DNA from: Pedobacter sp. PLR
GTDB lineage: Bacteria > Bacteroidota > Bacteroidia > Sphingobacteriales > Sphingobacteriaceae
NCBI RefSeq assembly: GCF_026239675.1
Contig: NZ_JAPIVQ010000006.1
Coordinates: 62,001 to 126,000 of the forward strand
Length of the DNA: 64,000 nt
Direction: 5' to 3'
The notes beneath the pieces were generated by a model. It worked only from the letters and a program-made list of their open reading frames with translations, did no database searches and had not been told where the DNA came from. Shown here in pieces: positions 63,064 to 64,000 of the stretch; within the stretch, counting starts at the first letter, position 1; the number at the start of each line of letters is the position of its first letter. Made by a program: the position numbers and the translations under genes.

Positions 63064-64000
63064 TTATGGAATGGCATTTAGTAAAACAGACAGCTCTCCT
63101 TCCGCAGCAGACTTCAACAGTAAGGCCTGCCAGATGTTGTTCCTGGCGATCTCAAAGTCGATCTCCGCACGGTTAAGCGCATAAAGCGATTGGGTTAAAT
63201 CCACAATGGTGGTTAAGCCGTTGCGATACAAGGTGGTATTCTGACGATAAGCATCAGACGCCGCCTGAATCTGGATTTTTGTCTCTTCAAAATTGTCTAC
63301 TGCGTTCCTTAACTTCGCATTGGCGAGTTGTGCCTGCGCAGACAATTCCTCATGAATAAGGTGATACTCGTTCTGAAGTGCTGTCGTTTGATGTTTTTGC
63401 TGTTTTACCTTAGCACCGAAACGGTAAAGATTGGTCAGATTCCAGGTGAGGGTGACTCCTGCAAGGTAATTTCCACGGTCTATCCCTACCCCTTTTTGAT
63501 AAGATTTTGAATAAGCGCTGTTGTCCTGCACATAGTTGGATTCAAAGCCGGATCCCCGCCCCTGCACTACTCCGAAAGCGGATAAGGAAGGCATGGTTTG
63601 CGAACGCTGGATCTTTTCCGATTGCGCACTTCCGGAGATCTTACTCTTTTGCCACAATAGCAAAGGGTGATTGATCAGGCTGAAGAGATTGTCTCCCCCC
63701 TTATCGGCGCTGTCTACCGAACTAAAACCATGATATTCCGACAATTGTGGGGTTTTACCGGTAAAAACAGAATCCAGCGTAAAGCTTTGGTATTCTTCTC
63801 CCAATAATACTGAAAGCGTTTTGGAGTATTCCAGCTCCATGTCATAGGCTTTAATTCGGGCAGACTGCGCGTTAGACACCTCAGCTTTAGCTAAGGAAGC
63901 ATCTACTCCCGGAATTAGCCCGCTTGCCGCACGGCTCACTGTAGTGCTCATGAATACCTGAGCGCGCTCCAGATTTTTCTCCTGCACATATTTTATCCGC
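63064..64000 (-). CDS. TolC-family outer-membrane efflux protein, C-terminal part (cut by window edge)
   Basis: The frame is open to the window edge, so the N-terminus is missing and at least 311 residues are visible; the GTG at 63987 is probably internal. It shows OEP repeats: LERAQVFMSTTVSRAASGLIPGVD and YRNGLTTIVDLTQSLYALNRAEIDFEIARNN, the latter being the classic TolC helix pair. It forms the outer-membrane channel of the RND pump encoded 12 bases downstream. Confidence 0.9.
   Translation of the reverse strand, partial: RIKYVQEKNLERAQVFMSTTVSRAASGLIPGVDASLAKAEVSNAQSARIKAYDMELEYSKTLSVLLGEEYQSFTLDSVFTGKTPQLSEYHGFSSVDSADKGGDNLFSLINHPLLLWQKSKISGSAQSEKIQRSQTMPSLSAFGVVQGRGSGFESNYVQDNSAYSKSYQKGVGIDRGNYLAGVTLTWNLTNLYRFGAKVKQQKHQTTALQNEYHLIHEELSAQAQLANAKLRNAVDNFEETKIQIQAASDAYRQNTTLYRNGLTTIVDLTQSLYALNRAEIDFEIARNNIWQALLLKSAAEGELSVLLNAIP

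Noticed and set aside
1..64000. tRNA, rRNA, CRISPR arrays, prophage or intact transposase genes
   Set aside because: I looked for TYC-loop-type motifs, repeat-spacer periodicity, integrases and transposases on both strands and saw none.

Overview
This window looks like a chromosomal segment of a Bacteroidota bacterium of the Sphingobacteriaceae, most likely Pedobacter or a close relative. The indications are SusC/SusD outer-membrane pairs with a long run of surface lipoproteins, a GldJ-type lipoprotein, an ExbB-ExbD-ExbD-TonB cluster, Bacteroidota-type promoters (TTG near -33, TAnnTTTG near -7), a SAM-II riboswitch and weak Shine-Dalgarno sequences. I saw no tRNA, rRNA, CRISPR array or intact insertion sequence. 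The assignment rests on gene content only; no database search was possible.

Region by region: 1-2.8 kb (+ strand) holds the 3' end of an ATP-grasp-like gene, a 52-aa FeoB-associated-type cysteine-rich peptide, a Crp/Fnr regulator, a YceI protein and a pirin. 2.9-5.4 kb has ispF (-) and a GldJ-like lipoprotein (+). 5.5-22.9 kb is a long co-directional minus-strand block. It starts with all 14 complex I genes (nuoA-N) and continues without an obvious break into dedA, ppa, a CBS-domain membrane protein, rsmE, a DUF4159 gene and a solo biotin carrier. 23-29 kb is a TonB energy-transduction cluster (exbB, exbD, exbD, tonB, small membrane protein, PstS-like lipoprotein, TPR protein). 29-34.9 kb is housekeeping: pckA, a SUI1/YciH factor, a lipid kinase, metK behind a SAM-II riboswitch, an orphan exbD and a small conserved protein.

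34.9-57.5 kb is the accessory heart of the window. It is a roughly 20-kb polysaccharide-utilisation-type locus on the minus strand with two SusC/SusD pairs. Each pair is followed by a fasciclin-like lipoprotein. Then come a DUF5007 lipoprotein, a TIG/delta-60-repeat lipoprotein, an M60-type zinc metallopeptidase with a discoidin domain sandwiched between two alkaline-phosphatase-fold/LamG lipoproteins whose metal-binding motifs are degraded, and a discoidin lipoprotein. A hairpin then separates the locus from a GH84 hexosaminidase. I infer that it captures and processes an O-glycosylated protein or other hexosamine-rich glycoconjugate at the cell surface. A 1.3-kb gene-free region upstream carries two near-identical LacI-type palindromes and many other inverted repeats.

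58.8-64 kb is the 3' part of an RND efflux operon (TolC-like outer-membrane factor cut by the window edge, permease, periplasmic adaptor), closed by a UUCG-tetraloop terminator.
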